Source: Dermanyssus gallinae
Lineage: Eukaryota > Arthropoda > Arachnida > Mesostigmata > Dermanyssidae
Reading direction: 5' to 3'
Assembly (NCBI GenBank): GCA_003439945.1
Contig: QVRM01005377.1
Span: 109,501 to 173,500, forward strand
DNA: 64,000 nucleotides
Below are positions 26,182 to 38,742 of the stretch, piece after piece. A program made the position numbers and the translations under genes. Positions within the stretch are counted from its first letter, which is position 1, and each line of letters starts with the position of its first letter. The notes below the pieces were generated by a model that saw nothing but the letters and a program-made list of their open reading frames with translations, was not told where the DNA came from and searched no databases.

Positions 26182-26924
26182 CAAGTGATGCCCACATATT
26201 TTTGGTAGAGCTGGCCCATGTTGAACATGTAGTCAGCGGTTAGTAATTAACATTAACCTAATTTTATCAGTATATTACACTACTGTGTACTACTAGGATA
26301 AGCATAGGACGCTAGGATTATTGTATGACGTAAAATTGTCTATGTTGTTCCACTGTCATGAGCCTCAACTAGTTGAGTGACCATTAGCCCAATGACGATA
26401 CTCTAGTCATGCTCTCACCTATCTACAATAATATTGCATGTGTAGTGTGTATCAGCCATGCACTCGTTAGTAACAACAGATCATAAGCTCTGAAGCTCAG
26501 TGGAGCGTTGAAATGGCCAAATACCACTGAGGGCGTTTATTTCTTTAGTCTGCCGCAACAGATTTCCCAACAACGATTTGACAAATGCTATTTTGCGTTA
26601 ATAATATAAGAGAACAATTTTACGGTTATAATACAAGAAACAGAAAGTCTATGTATTAATCGGCTGTATTGAGCTGGGAAAACTCGCACAGTTGACGAAC
26701 GAGCAAACGAAAGAAAGAACAAACGAAAAATGTTGCGTTACTACACCATCCTCCGTCCCCTACGGGCTTGAAACCTAATCTGAGGTATATCTTTAATGCA
26801 CCCGAGGGCCGGACATGTCAAGATATCCAGGCTTTCCCCAACAGTCCCTGTGGCAGCATAGCCGCTGACTCTCAGCAGTATGGTTTATCTTCTATTCCCA
26901 ATGAGCGAGATCGCTCAAAGAAAA

Positions 26925-27022
26925 AACGGTCAACAACAGGGATCGAACCAGCGACACCCCGGTAGATGACAGCCATGCGCACTAGTCCCCTAACACACGC
27001 CCTAGACCACGTTACTGTCCAA
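26925..27022 (-). mobile_element. tRNA-like sequence, possible third SINE head
   Basis: On the minus strand GTGGTCTAGGGCGTGTGTTA (A box-like) is followed about 40 bases later by GGTTCGATCCC (complement of 26,939-26,949), a good B box. The spacing is longer than in a simple tRNA and no cloverleaf was established. It is a single copy in the window. Confidence 0.45.
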
Positions 27023-30000
27023 GTCCAAGTGTTCGACCGGATGGTGTGGTGTCAATATTGTATTATATACCATGCTCTAAAACAGCTGGCCCGTTCAATG
27101 TCATCATAACTTTGTATATTGCACATGTCTATATTTTCTACAACTCTGGTAACTGTATTTGCGAGCTCCGGACGCCGAGCCAAATCTTTGTACTTAGTTG
27201 GTATCGACAATAAATGTGTGAATAAATGGAATTGTGATATATCACATGCGTGCAAAGCAAACGCACGTGTAATGGACGCGTACATCAACCGCGTACGTCT
27301 ATTGACAAGACAGCACATAGCGAATGGCGACAGACCCGACAGAGCACAGCACAGAGAACAATAGTAGTGACAGCTGAGCGGACAAAATGCATGTGAGTCT
27401 GTGAGTGTTGCTGGGTGGGTGGTTGAGGGCGAATTGAGAAAATCCCAATGCGTTCGGTCGATCCCCGCCGATGCCGATAGACCCCCCCCCCCCCTAGAAG
27501 GGAGCGTGAATAATTGCGGCGGCTGTAATTAGACGCGTTCCAATTACGAATCTACGATGAGAGGCATTCAATCGTTCGATGATGGCTGGCGCTCTTGTCG
27601 TTTCGCTGGCTGGACGCTGATATTCCGCCACGGTTGAGCTAAATTAATCCATTCCACTGGCCCATTCAGACTCTATGTCTCTCTTTGTGATCCATCTCTC
27701 CTCTCTTTTACCCCACCTTCTCCTCCCGCATTATCCCTCTTTCTCTCTTCCTCTTTTTTTCTCTTCGTCTCTCCATTTGAAGAAGAACGCTAGCAAACCG
27801 AGGTCTTGGCGAAAACTTGTCATAAATTTCGCATCACAAATCGACCGGCCACGTCCGGCGTTACCACCGCTCGCCGTCCATCGCAGCCTCGCTCACTTCC
27901 TGTCAAAAGTTTCGCACTGTACGTACGCCACATACTACGTAGATGTTACGCGGCGATATTTTCGTCCAACCTAACTATGCCCGTTCATACAGAAGGGAAT
28001 CGTCGACTCGAATTTCGAACAGAAAAAGAAGGCGATCATCATCATCTTCTTCTCGAAGTGACTACCACGACAACGACAAGGCACGACAAAAACGAAAGCG
28101 ACGGAAATAGACACAACGCACACACGCTGACTAACGAACGGACGACGCACGCAGATAGATATATAGATAGATAGATAGATAGATAAGCATGGCATTGACG
28201 CATTTTAGGGACATGACGTGCTCACATCTTCCTCTATAACTGTCGATTGCCAAGCTCCGATAGTAGTCGGCAGTCTATGGGGTCAGCTATGATGACGACA
28301 GCTGCTGAATCAGAGCTGTTGATGTACATTGAAATAGTTGATGTGCCGTATGTGAATACATGCAGAGCGCATCAACGTCTCTGCGTTCTTTGCCGCGCGA
28401 AACCGGTATTGCTGCCCCCTCCCGGCTGCTTTTCCACACAGTCTGTTCTTTTGAGTGAAAAAAAACGCTTCCGTGTTCCGTGCAGAACTTCGGAATATCG
28501 TCTTCGACAACGATGACGACGTCAACAACGACGACGACGACGACGACGACAACGATGGCAAAGAAGAAATCGACTTAAGTGGTCGTTGAGAGCTTTGCGC
28601 ATTGCAAATTAGAATGAGAATTCTCGCCGATTACGCCCCAGTGAGCTTTTGCGTGTTTCTCAGCGCTGAAGCTTTTAAGGCATGTGATGGTGTTTATACA
28701 GTGGATTGCAGTAAGAAAGTAATGGCAATGACAGCAATTGTCCTTGAAGCGTTACGAAATGTTTGAAAATGGCTGCTTATATGACTAGCAACAACACCTG
28801 AGCTTCAGAGTTTACTTCGCATGATTTGCCTTGTCGTAGTGAGCTGTGGGAATCGGCAGAACAGGAGCTCTGCTGTCTGCGCAGCATCGTCGGGGTGCGT
28901 TCGTGGCGCAGTTGAAAGTTTCTTTTTTCTGCAATACAACTGGCTTTATTTTGTGTTTTCATAAGCTATGCAAAGTTGATTATATGTAATGATTCTATTC
29001 TAGGTCTGTTATTCGTACTAATCAACACTACTAATGGCAGTAATTACCAATTGTATCGTCTTTGTCTTGTTAGGGTTTTTCCTTACAACGGCTTTTCTTT
29101 ATGGTAACGTCTCCATTATCAATCTTCAAATAGCTGTCTCGTGCCTCATCAAATAGCGTCGACAACAGTTATTATTAAGATTGCATAATAGTCAAAACGT
29201 CATGCCATATAGGTTCAAAATTGCTCCATAGACCTATCGGGATGTCGTTTATTGTACATTTGCGGTGCTTTTGCTGATAGCTGTGACACTGAAATCAGAT
29301 TACTTGTTTTTTCTTTATGTGCATATTTAATGTTTTATGCGTCTCACAGATTTTGTTTTATAGACCTTTGATGATTCTTCCCTGTCACAGCTTTCCATTG
29401 GCGAAACATGCGTATTGTCATAGGCGGAGTTCGTGACCACAAGTTGTTTGACGGATACTACAGAATGGATGGCTCTTTCCAAGTTGACGTCATGTGCGAG
29501 AAGATGAAGTCTCGATCTGTATTGTTTGCTTATACTCTCTAACGTGCAAGACCCTCAGGAATGTCATGCATTTAGGTGCTTCCATGCGACCTGACCAATC
29601 ACAAAGAAACTTCTATCGTTAAAGACCCGAGCATAAAGTCCTGGCTTGAGAAAAAATGTGATATGTCAATGCTGTTATGAAAGGGGGCAAAGCTACTTTT
29701 GCATGCCCTGCAGGTTCAAGGAAAAGTTCACGAGAGTAAATGTTTTACTTCAAAGGACACACCTGTCTATGACGACAAAATGGTGTTCTTATTACTGCTA
29801 TAGCAAAATGGATAACGCAAGCAAATGTTTGCAAAGGTAAGGCATTTTAATTGTGGTGTGGAAGTTTTAAGTGTGCGAGTTGAATAATATACGTACTAAG
29901 GGGCAGGTTGAGCATTCAGTGAGAACGTTGGCTGGCTCTAATACTTTAATTTACAATTCCAAACGCGTAGTCAATTACCACAGCGCGTGCTGTTGCTGCA

Positions 30001-30514
30001 CACGCACCCACGCATATATATATCCCAGCCAACTGATCGTAGCAAAAGACCGGCAATACGAAAAAAACGGCAGGAATGGGCGTACTAGTGAGCTGCTCGG
30101 TCGAGATCGGCGACGTTGCCTTTTTCGTTTGCCCTAACTAGCCCTAACGAGCTTGAGTTGGTTAGCTGCTCGAAGCCTACTAGACAACGCTAACAGCGAC
30201 TGATGAGTTGGCCGAAGTCTCATAAAGAGCGAGAAGGAGAGCAGAAAAGCAAAGGAGAATGCAAAAGGCACTGGGGCCACCTCTGACCCGCTGTTGAGCT
30301 CCGTGCTGCTAGGCGTCACGACCAGCGTATGCGAAGTCTCTCGCTTCGACCAGCGTCACGCTTTCAACGACTAACGACATCCGACGGGCTTCAGCGCACT
30401 CGGTTATGCCTTGGGAAGCCTTGGCCCTCCGTCGACGTTATACGCTTCTGGGAGAATTGCTGCCGTTGCTACAATACGGCAGATGGCGTTCAAATACCCG
30501 CATTGTATCGCGTA

Positions 30515-30516
<2 letters not shown>
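27023..30516. other. Unannotated stretch
   Basis: About 3.5 kb free of recognised transposon sequence. Features are a C-run near 27,482, pyrimidine-rich sequence at 27,660-27,780, (GATA)n near 28,155-28,185 and (GAC)n near 28,505-28,555. No protein homology was recognised in any frame. Confidence 0.5.

Positions 30517-30550
<34 letters not shown>
30517..30550 (+). repeat. (TA)n microsatellite
   Basis: TA array with one TATG interruption. Confidence 0.95.
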
Positions 30551-30552
<2 letters not shown>

Positions 30553-30960
30553 ACAGCTGCGTACACGGACTTTCAGCCTTCGTAATTATACGACCATAAT
30601 GTTGTTATACACATAAGACATTGCAAATACAAATCGCTTAAAATTATATATTATTATTAGAAAGGTAATCTTACCGAATGCTAAAGCTCTGCGAGAACTT
30701 ATAACCATCATATATTACGTCTGACGTAAAAAGTCGCCAACCATGAAGCATCGTTTATTTGCTCGTACGGAAACAGGAACTCGCAGCCTTATCTGCGTAA
30801 CATGCCACAACGTACCGCAATGTGGTCTTTGGCAAATCCAGACGTCCTGACTCTTTGATTGAAAGGTGGGATTGTTCTTGCCGTGCTTGAGGTTGCTGCA
30901 CGTCGCGATCCATCTGACAATCAGTGAGTGAGTAAAGGTAGGCCATTGTCGAAGTAAACT

Positions 30961-31166
30961 GAGCAAGATGGCTTAGTAGCCAAAGACCCTGCCTTGCATT
31001 CGGGAGGTCTGGGTTCGAGACCCAGACCGGCCGCTCCTAAGTTGGTTTTCATGGTTCCCAATTTAAACAAGATAAATGCCAGAGTGGATTAAAAATCGAC
31101 CATGATCGAAAAATAACGGGGAGCACAGATGTCTCAATAAAAAGATATGGTGCACCCTCCCCCCAT
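30961..31166 (+). mobile_element. SINE1 copy D
   Basis: Starts GAGCAAGATGGCTTAGTAGC, with A box 30,969-30,979 and B box 31,012-31,022. The body is well conserved, including GACCATGATCGAAAAATAAC and CTCAATAAAA. The terminal hairpin is damaged (ATGGTGCACCCTCC). Confidence 0.88.
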
Positions 31167-31182
31167 TTTCTTGAACTGGTGG

Positions 31183-31207
31183 ATTATATATATAATATAT
31201 ATATGTT

Positions 31208-31266
<59 letters not shown>
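31183..31266 (+). repeat. (TA)n-(GA)n compound microsatellite
   Basis: Interrupted TA to 31,230, then (GAGATA)/(GA)n to 31,266. It starts about 20 bases after SINE1 copy D. Confidence 0.95.
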
Positions 31267-31899
31267 GTGGTTTAGAGCTTGGGCAGTTGGCTCAATCGGA
31301 TCAACACTTGGCTAGACAGACCGACAGACGCGGACGGGTAGGGCGATGTACGTACTTAATACAAAGGGCGTGTCGACAGCGCAGACAGGCCGCACAGAGT
31401 CTACACGTAGTGTCGTCGCACGTAGTCGTCTTCTGCACCGAATAGCCCCCGAAACCCCGGCCTTTGTGTATGACTAGCTTCTCTAACGTAAATGTTCGTT
31501 GGTTTCGCCCCCCCCCCTTCCCGATACTGCCGCCGCCGTCATCGTGGTCGTCGTTGTCGTCGTCTGCATCTCTTCCTTGTCTTTTCTTCTCCCTCCTCAT
31601 AATCATCATCGTCGACGACGACATCTTGGCGCATTGAGAGCGGAGGCCGCCCATTGGTGGGGCTGGTCGGCTGGCTGGCTGGCGTGGGCGGCTTCTTTCG
31701 TCGTTAGCTACAGCCGCGTCAATGCTGATGATCATCGAACAACATAGAGCGTCATTTCGTCCGACGCCCACGTTGCTTCGGTAGCCCTAAATGAGTAGCT
31801 TTGCGGTACGGCATGCCGGCTTGCGGCCATTTGCCTACCTACCCGTCCAGTCACTGTGCAACTACAACTACTCGTACACTCATTAATATTACTGTTCAT
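31267..31899. other. GC-rich stretch with an open minus-strand frame of uncertain meaning
   Basis: A 156-codon minus-strand frame (31,301-31,771) contains an Asp/His/Gly low-complexity part (DDDNDDHDDGGG) and a Cys-rich end (CRLCAACLRCRHALC). It has no recognised family. GC-rich triplet repeats readily give such frames, so it is not called a gene. Confidence 0.3.
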
Positions 31900-32135
31900 A
31901 TATATATCATCACATTTATTTCACTCTTAATGAGTATGCATACAACATTGGTACATACACTGTTGTCAGCTGCTCTTGGCATGACATTCGAGCGAGGGCT
32001 TTTCGTAAGAGCCAGGCAGGCAGACGCATGATACTTCGTACACGCCTGAGAGCGCAGACATGCCAAACCAGACCAGTTGTGTGAGACACTAAAAATGTCC
32101 AGATCTCCAACCTCTCGTCGGGCTTGTTCAACAAC
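31900..32135 (+). repeat. Three-copy dispersed repeat, copy 2
   Basis: Plus-strand copy: GAGTATGCATACAACATTGG, CTGTTGTCAGCTGCTCTTGG, then CATGATACTTCGTACACGC. It directly precedes the mariner copy at 32.15 kb. Confidence 0.6.
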
Positions 32136-32149
32136 CAGATCTGTTCAAG

Positions 32150-32735
32150 TTTAAAAATACCGCTTTGGAAAAACTTAGTGAGACATCTAGGAATGCGAAT
32201 CGAGTGCCCGGTGTGGCATGGGCGGGAGCCTGCCCATGACGGAGGAGAGAAGCAGACAGTTGTGTGTCCCGTCCAATTGATGTGGCAGTGTGTGAAGACA
32301 CCATAACGTTACTGCTACAAAATTCGAGGATTGAGGAACAGCGAGCTGCTACCAGATTCCTGGCTGCGGAAGGTGTTCAACCGGCCGATTTTAGTCACCA
32401 CTTGTGCAGGTTGGGGCTACAGGAAGGCGTGAGCGCCGCGGGTTCCGAAGATGCTCAGTAACCTGTCTGTAAAAGGAACTGCTTATGAGGCTAGCACTGC
32501 AGCACCTGTTCCGCTATGATAAAGACCGGCGATCTTGGAGCGGATCGTCATGGGTGGCGAGAATTAGTGTCCTCACTTGGAGGCAGATACAAATCGGGGC
32601 AGTATGCAATGAAAGCATGCGTCGTCACCTCCCCCTAAAAAATGAACAGCTTTTTCAACTTAGACGACGACCTGAACGACACAGTGGAGGACTGGCTTTT
32701 GTCACAGCCGCTAGAGTTCTGGAAAAGTGAATCCT
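32150..32735 (+). pseudogene. Mariner-family transposase remnant (family A, copy 2), internally deleted
   Basis: Same family as the 14.4-15.5 kb copy. The untranslated 5' region matches by eye (GGAAAAACTTAGTGAGACAT here against GGAAAACGTAGTCAGACAT there), as does the coding start (VCEDTITLLLQNSRIEEQ against ACEDIMAFLLQNSTIEKQ). It reads on as RAATRFLAAEGVQPADFSHH, the helix-turn-helix region, to about 32,460. After poorly readable sequence it resumes with the C-terminal block FFNLDDDLNDTVEDWLLSQP at 32,645-32,705. The catalytic core with all three acidic residues is missing or unreadable, so this copy is dead. Its 5' edge lies beside a member of the three-copy repeat seen at 10.2, 31.9 and 38.0 kb. 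Confidence 0.7.
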
Positions 32736-32825
32736 TCGGTTTGTGAAACGGTGTGATAGTTGTGCTTAGGCTATTAGCAATTAATTTTTTATAAAGACTT
32801 CATTTATACCCACAGTGCCGTTTCG

Positions 32826-32851
32826 TATATATATATATATATATATAAATA
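32826..32851 (+). repeat. (TA)n microsatellite
   Basis: Short TA array about 90 bases beyond the mariner copy at 32.15 kb. Confidence 0.9.
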
Positions 32852-33951
32852 TGTTTGATCTTCTTCGTAGCGTCGGTATCGCGTGATATGTCTGCTATGC
32901 ATCTTGATGCGTTTAGTGGCACTGTTTCTTGTCACACCTTACTGAGTAAAGGCCAAGTTTCGCGCGAGTTACATGCAAAGGAAACGCGTTGTCATACCCC
33001 TTGTGCAGATGAGGCGCAAAGAGTTATCTCGGCAGACGCGGATGCAGCGGCATCAGCACAACATCTGTGAGCTACAGCTAATCGAATAAGGTTACCCCTC
33101 ACCGCGTTGATTAGTTGTACAAGCAAACCGTGATTAGATTCACGTCCGGCATGTTTAGACACACAAACTCTACTCGCCTAATCTTACAGGCAAACTTGCA
33201 AGCAAATGGTGTAACCGTTGAGGAAATAACTCCGGCGCCTATGTGTATACATATATGATGCAACAAAAGGACGTTTTGCGCCTGAACTTAAAATAAAGTC
33301 AAATCATTACCACTCAAAAACTCGCAAAATAAGTTAAAGTTGATCAAGCAAGCAGTGCCAGTATGCTTACAAAACGTGGAATAACTTCTGAGCTCTGTAA
33401 GGAGGTTGCTCACAAACTGAATAACGCCAATATAAACGGAATAACGCCAACAAATACGCCAACAGAGCGCATATCCGCCTCGACCGTCACCGCCAAGCGG
33501 TCAAGGACCGCAAGTGGATTTGACGATGTATTTATTCTTCACGGCTACGCTGACATGCCTCACATTCTTGTGACCGTTCCAATTCGTTGCCTTTGACAGC
33601 GCGCACGTGCTGACCGAAGCCATGAGCTCTTATAACGCATCGCGATAATAGAACAATGCATCGCCCGTTCTGTTATATTGAGAAACGAAGAAGACCGACT
33701 AATTATAGAACAAAGAATTGTTGCGCAAATCTTTGTTGTCAAACTTTAAACGGATCTTTACGCCGTTTTTGCATGGTCTTGCATGTTGGCCGCTTCGCCA
33801 TTCTCGTCTTTGAGTATCTTGTATGAGCGGCGCCCACCTGCGAAAGGGATATTGTAGTTTTGCGTCTTGACCTCGCACGGCTGACTGATTAGGCTGGCAG
33901 ACAGGGAGGCTGGACAAACAGAGTTTCTGGGACAGAGTTCATTAGAGATGA

Positions 33952-33954
<3 letters not shown>

Positions 33955-34015
<61 letters not shown>
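33955..34015 (+). repeat. (TA)n microsatellite, ~60 bp
   Basis: Pure TA array. Confidence 0.95.
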
Positions 34016-34017
<2 letters not shown>

Positions 34018-34396
34018 GCCACACAAAGGACGAGAGCGAGAGTTGCAGCCAAAGCAGTCGCGAGGGTTCGGAGTATTGAGGCGGTGCCGTCGCCGCCGTT
34101 GCGCTCGTGAAGGTGATTGCAACTCTAACCCGCCAGATGTGGCCAGTCATCGCCGACACGCGACTTTACAGAGCTGGAGGTCAGCCAAGGAGACTGCAGG
34201 CTTTTGTGGCTTTCCTTGTATCCCCCGCGTGCGTCTCACCCCCGGCTGCACTCGTAGCTATGAGAGCAGCGGTTGTCGATCGCGGCCACCCCACAAAATG
34301 TAGCCACTCAGCGCTATGACAACTCGAGAAAAATTTGAGTGATCACACAGATCCCTTGGACAGGTTAGAATAGGACAGGGTAGAATAGTGCTACTA

Positions 34397-34586
34397 AAAA
34401 AGTAAAGTCTTTGGGATGACCCTCAGACAAGATTTAACGTCCACGGGACTGCTTTTCGCATTGCTTCGTAGACGGACATGCCCCATACATACAAATGTGC
34501 AAGCCGGGTGGGGCTCGAACCCGCGCACCTATATGTGTCCTCCGGTTGCGAGGCGCAAACTAATGCACCACGCCACCGGGCTCGAC
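34397..34586 (-). mobile_element. SINE2 copy B with likely target-site duplication
   Basis: In reverse orientation it starts GTCGAGCCCGGTGGCGTGGT, has a tRNA-like B box GGTTCGAGCCC (complement of 34,511-34,521) and ends in GATTTAACGTCC-type sequence. An imperfect direct repeat flanks it: GAATAGTGCTAC (34,384-34,395) and AAATAGTGATAC (about 34,588-34,599). A third copy, AAATAGTGCTAC, follows at about 34,771. Confidence 0.78.
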
Positions 34587-34599
34587 AAAATAGTGATAC

Positions 34600-36481
34600 A
34601 TTTTTTTGGGGTGAGAGGGGAAAATTCTTTCACGCACACCCAAAGCGGGTAGTGTGGGACCAAATGCCGATGTTGTTGGCATAATACCCACTAAAAACCT
34701 CTCATCTGAATAGCCTCAGGAAGAGGCGAGGAGCTGGAACCATTCTTTAATACTACTTAAACCCCTGACAAAATAGTGCTACTGCTGCTACTACTTCTAC
34801 GACTAGATGTCTACCGGCTTCCTGTTAGTATTTGTACTACATATTACTCTCCTACCGCTAATGCCTTCTACGGTCCATGTCAGGTGGTGCCGGCAGCAAG
34901 AGCAGCGGCATCATTAATGACAACAGCAGCAGCAACAACCACCACCACCACAACAACAAACAACACAATTGGTGACACTGTGGCCGGTATACGCGTCCAA
35001 TGGGGACCGGAATTCAGCTTTGTCTTCACGTTGTACGTATGGAGTACGTTACGTACGGAATGTATATAGAAGTCCGCTCCTAGTCAAGATCGTCAAAACA
35101 AGGTTTCATGCTATGCGTTGTTTTACTCGCGTCCTCGGGAGGGGGAGACAGGCAGACGGGGGCGGCCAAATGCCGTTGTTACGCTGGTCAGAGATAGATG
35201 GACTCGTCGGCTCGGCAATAGAGGGTGATTGAGGTACGATGAATGACTGGCCAAGCAGGCAGCCTTGTAGCAGAGCGCTGGTGTGCCAAGGCGTGGATAA
35301 GGTTATGGTGTCACATTATTGTGCCATTCCATCGTCGAGTAGTAACTATGAGTGATGCTCTTCTCATGCTAGGACAAATGTGTACAGTCTGTCGGCCTTC
35401 CAGTTGCCAGCAAATTAAGAGCCGGTGACAACATGCTGCTTGTGTACGCAGTTCGCAATTGAATCGGTATGGAGAGGCAGGCTGGACTTGTTACATCCGT
35501 TACCTGCTATTATACATGCAGACGACGCCATTAGGTTTTCTTGGTAAAAAGCTATCATACGTCTCACTGGACGGGGACCCCATCTGGTTCTGACACTCCG
35601 TGCTCCTTCCTCTTTCGTGGCAGTCGCTTATGGCTGGCGCGGTCTATTGCCAGTCAACTATAACGAAGCTGCGGCACGTCACCAGGTAGTACTTTTTAGG
35701 GACTGCAAAACGTTGCACCAACAAAGCCCTGACCTAAACAGTCCTTATGTCGGTGCTGTCCTTGGTGTGGTTGCTTAAAGAGTCCACCATTTATGTTGCA
35801 CTTAATTGTCTTCCTCCTTCAATCTCCAACGTCAGATAGCTCAAGCACAAAAGGCTCTTCCTATACATTCCTGTGTAGTACATGGGCACCGCTTTCATCA
35901 CTAGGGAAAACCGTGCCGCCTGTTAGATAACTTGTGTTCAGGTGACCGGCCGTACACGCAATTGAGCTTGCTCATTAGGCGTATAGTTAACGTAGAGGAG
36001 CCCCCGGGAAAAAACCAATTGCTCTTAAGAGATATGTTGATCTGTACTTAGTTGTAGTGTAAACGACTCGTTAAGCGATCAGTAAAAAATCGATGCTCTC
36101 CAACAAAGCTTTTTACTGCAATCGCGCGGCGGGAAATCTGAAAAACAAAGACACTCGAGTTGATTTTCTATCAGTTGGATAGTCAGCTATCTGGTAATTA
36201 TTAGCCTTTTATGCATTTTCCGCTACGAGCTATAAGCCGTTTCCAATTGCTTTTATCATAGTTAGAACTTTTCTAACCTCACAAAGGCAAGTCATTAGAG
36301 CAAATGAAGTTGCGACTATTAATATTACGAATTTTATGAATAGCTATCACTGTAGTCGACCGAATAGTGACAAAGAGTCATACCACCATGTATCGGTTAG
36401 AACTCAATATCAACTAAACCATTATTCAGCTTCTGAGCATTCAGTTCACGTGTCGACGCATTCAAAACCTTGTAGAGAAAT
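34600..36481. other. Unannotated stretch
   Basis: Low-complexity GCT/CAA/CCA triplets at 34,770-34,970. Nothing else recognised. Confidence 0.5.
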
Positions 36482-36483
36482 TG

Positions 36484-36515
<32 letters not shown>

Positions 36516-36528
36516 GAGAGAGAGAGAA
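36482..36528 (+). repeat. (TA)n-(GA)n compound microsatellite
   Basis: TA with one TG, then (GA)n. Confidence 0.95.
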
Positions 36529-37365
36529 AGTGATGATGTAGGGACAGAGCTTCATTGCTGACATTATCTGTCCATATAGGGTGCGTGAGGGTCGAAGCCT
36601 TGCAGCTGCATATCTGGATAAAAAATCAATAGATATTCAGATATCTAGCTCACCAATTGAGAGTTGGTACCCAAAGCTTGGCTTCGATTGACCTCAACCC
36701 GTCAAGGACTCTGCATAGAACACGTGTCTTTGACGTGGCACGAGTATGTGTGTTCTGTGCTCAAGATGAAGCTTCAGTCATCACGGGCGTCCCCCGTCCG
36801 ACCGGAAACGCTGATCAATTGCCAGCCGCGAGTGTTTCATCGTACGAATGTTTCTTTCATTGTCATGTTCATTTTGTCGTCGTCGTCATTATCATTGTTG
36901 TAGAAGTAGTAGTTGTTGTTGTTGTTGTTTTTGTTGTTGTCGTCGTTGTTCTTGTCGTTGTTATCACATTGCTACTATGAATGGTCATACAGCACGCAGA
37001 GTAAGAGCACCAATGGCAGCGACAACGACCAAACGGTGATCAAACGGTCAACGAAACCTAAATCGCACGTGATACGTGTACCTACTTTGACGGACGCAAA
37101 AATGCGCCCATGGAGTGGTGGAAGGGTCAACACAGGGAATACGGAGACTCATGCCGCATTAAATATGGAGAGCGAGACAGACAGAGAAAGAGAGAGAGAG
37201 AAGGAGAGAGAGAAGGAGAAGGAGAGATAAAGAGATAACAAGACAGATCGAATGTTTTTTTAAGCATGGACTCGCAGTTAGGTTCCATTGTATTTGGTTC
37301 TGTAGGCTAAGATCCGACATATCGAAATTTTCATTTTCAATTATCACTCAAATACTGTTGTATGT
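36529..37365. other. Low-complexity stretch
   Basis: (GTT/GTC)n at 36,895-36,965 and (GA)n at 37,170-37,230 explain the long open frames here. No gene was recognised. Confidence 0.6.
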
Positions 37366-37527
37366 ATGTATGTATGTATATATATATATATATATATGGC
37401 TGATGCGCGCCGAACGTGTAGTCATGTATATATATATATATATATATATATATGGCTGATGCGCGCCGAACGTGTAGTCATGTATATATATATATATATA
37501 TGGCTGATGCGCGCCGAACGTGTAGTC

Positions 37528-37587
<60 letters not shown>
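37366..37587 (+). repeat. Compound minisatellite: three 30-bp units within (TA)n
   Basis: A 30-base unit beginning TGGCTGATGCGCGCC and ending GTAGTCATG occurs at 37,397-37,426, 37,453-37,482 and 37,501-37,530. The copies are identical and separated by (TA)n of different length. The array starts with (TATG)n and ends in about 55 bases of (TA)n. Confidence 0.95.
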
Positions 37588-37590
<3 letters not shown>

Positions 37591-37989
37591 TCTGTTGTAC
37601 GACAGAAGGCCAATTCCTGCCTTCCGGAAGTGGATTTCATAGACCGCCAGCCAATGTCGACTTGTGTGATGAGGCATGCCAGTAGAGTTGCGTCCAAAGC
37701 GACTCTTCCGCCCGTGCGAGAGCAATTGAATCCCTGAAAATAGATGCTTGGGACGATGGGCTGGGCGAAAGGCTTGTGAGATATGGTATGGCGAAACTAC
37801 GACACTATTCGTGAGTATGAAGAAAGTTTGCAGTTGCAGATAGCTGATTAGCTTGTGCCTTGACCATAGGCGATGTAGCGTGGTCCACAACTGTATATGT
37901 GGCGAAGCTTGTTCTTCATACGAACGCTGCCGATATAAAGGCGAATAGAATGTAGGCGAATGAATGAACGTTGTGTGTCGAATGACTCT

Positions 37990-38135
37990 GTTGAAGAGAG
38001 CGCGCCACAGCGAATGACATGCTGAGTGCAGCTGACAACAGTATAAAGGACAATAGTATATAGGCATACTTAATATGTATGAAATCAATGTTATGACGAA
38101 TAAAGTACTCAAATGATATTTCCATATTGGTAAAT
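37990..38135 (-). repeat. Three-copy dispersed repeat, copy 3, short
   Basis: Minus strand: AAGTATGCCTATATACTATT, CTGTTGTCAGCTGCACTCAG and CATGTCATTCG. It lies beside the short (TAA)n run before the RLE-LINE fragment at 38.17 kb. Similarity fades beyond the core. Confidence 0.5.
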
Positions 38136-38167
38136 ATAATAATAGTAATAGTAATAATAATAATAAC

Positions 38168-38562
38168 CCAGACTTGGACTTCATGACGATAAAAGGCCCG
38201 ACGGTGTGACCATTCCGCCGTGGGAAAAAGGCAAATGTCTGGTTTGGGATGCGACAGTATCCTGCACGGCCGCACCGTCTTATTTATGCCACAGCGCGAC
38301 GGAGGCGGGATGGGTTGCCGAACACGCAGAAAAATAAAAGTGGCGTAAATACACAGAGTTAGAGTCTAGATACAATTTCGTGCCGATTGCAATGGAAACA
38401 ATGGGCCCGGTCAGCAGAAGTACAAGGAAAGTTATAAAAGACTTAGGTGATCGAATACGAGCAAACACCGGGGATATATGCGAAGACGAATTTCTGAGAC
38501 AGCTGCTTTCACTGGCAGTTTGCAGAGGAAATGCCGCGTCGATATTAGGTGCGATGGGCTGA
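38168..38562 (+). pseudogene. RLE-LINE C-terminal nuclease-like domain, one internal stop
   Basis: Reads in one frame from [16 protein letters not shown] (from 38,169) to GNAASILGAMG, ending in TGA at 38,560-38,562. Key motifs are [30 protein letters not shown] and FVPIAMETMGP. There is one in-frame stop, TAA at 38,335-38,337, just before KWRKYTEL. The pattern R-P-D, then W-D, then a K-rich KY block resembles the PD-(D/E)xK restriction-like endonuclease of RLE-bearing LINEs; that assignment is inferred from spacing and motifs. Its closest relative here is the copy at 11.8-12.2 kb (VAEHAE subtype). It is 5' truncated, starts right after a short (TAA)n run and ends in another (TAA)n tract, which may be its 3' tail. 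Confidence 0.75.
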
Positions 38563-38648
38563 GAACAGATAGATGGTAACCTTGAAATAACGAGGATACA
38601 CATTCACACCTCACAATTGTATTGTCCTAACACATATAAATGAAAATA

Positions 38649-38656
38649 AATAAATA

Positions 38657-38741
<85 letters not shown>
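38649..38741 (+). repeat. (TAA)n tract, possible LINE 3' tail
   Basis: About 90 bases of (TAA)n preceded by a few AAAT units. It lies immediately 3' of the plus-strand RLE-LINE end and abuts the broken minus-strand reverse transcriptase. A microsatellite-like 3' tail is common in several LINE clades. Confidence 0.9.
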
Positions 38742-38742
38742 G

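Larger units (their letters stand above)
24000..26920. other. Unannotated stretch
   Basis: Contains a (TG)n run and two (TA)n arrays. A short TTGTTATGTTAGCACTTT at about 25,453 matches the RLE-LINE 3' UTR and may be the last trace of a copy. No gene was recognised. Confidence 0.5.

Noticed and set aside
31301..31771. 156-codon minus-strand frame with a Cys-rich end
   Set aside because: Built on GC-rich triplet repeats, with no family match or splice context. Kept only as a note in the stretch description.
36657..36980. 107-codon frame with a poly-Val end
   Set aside because: The end is (GTT/GTC)n low-complexity DNA.
37366..37587. CRISPR-like array
   Set aside because: The spacers are all (TA)n, there are no associated genes and the context is eukaryotic.
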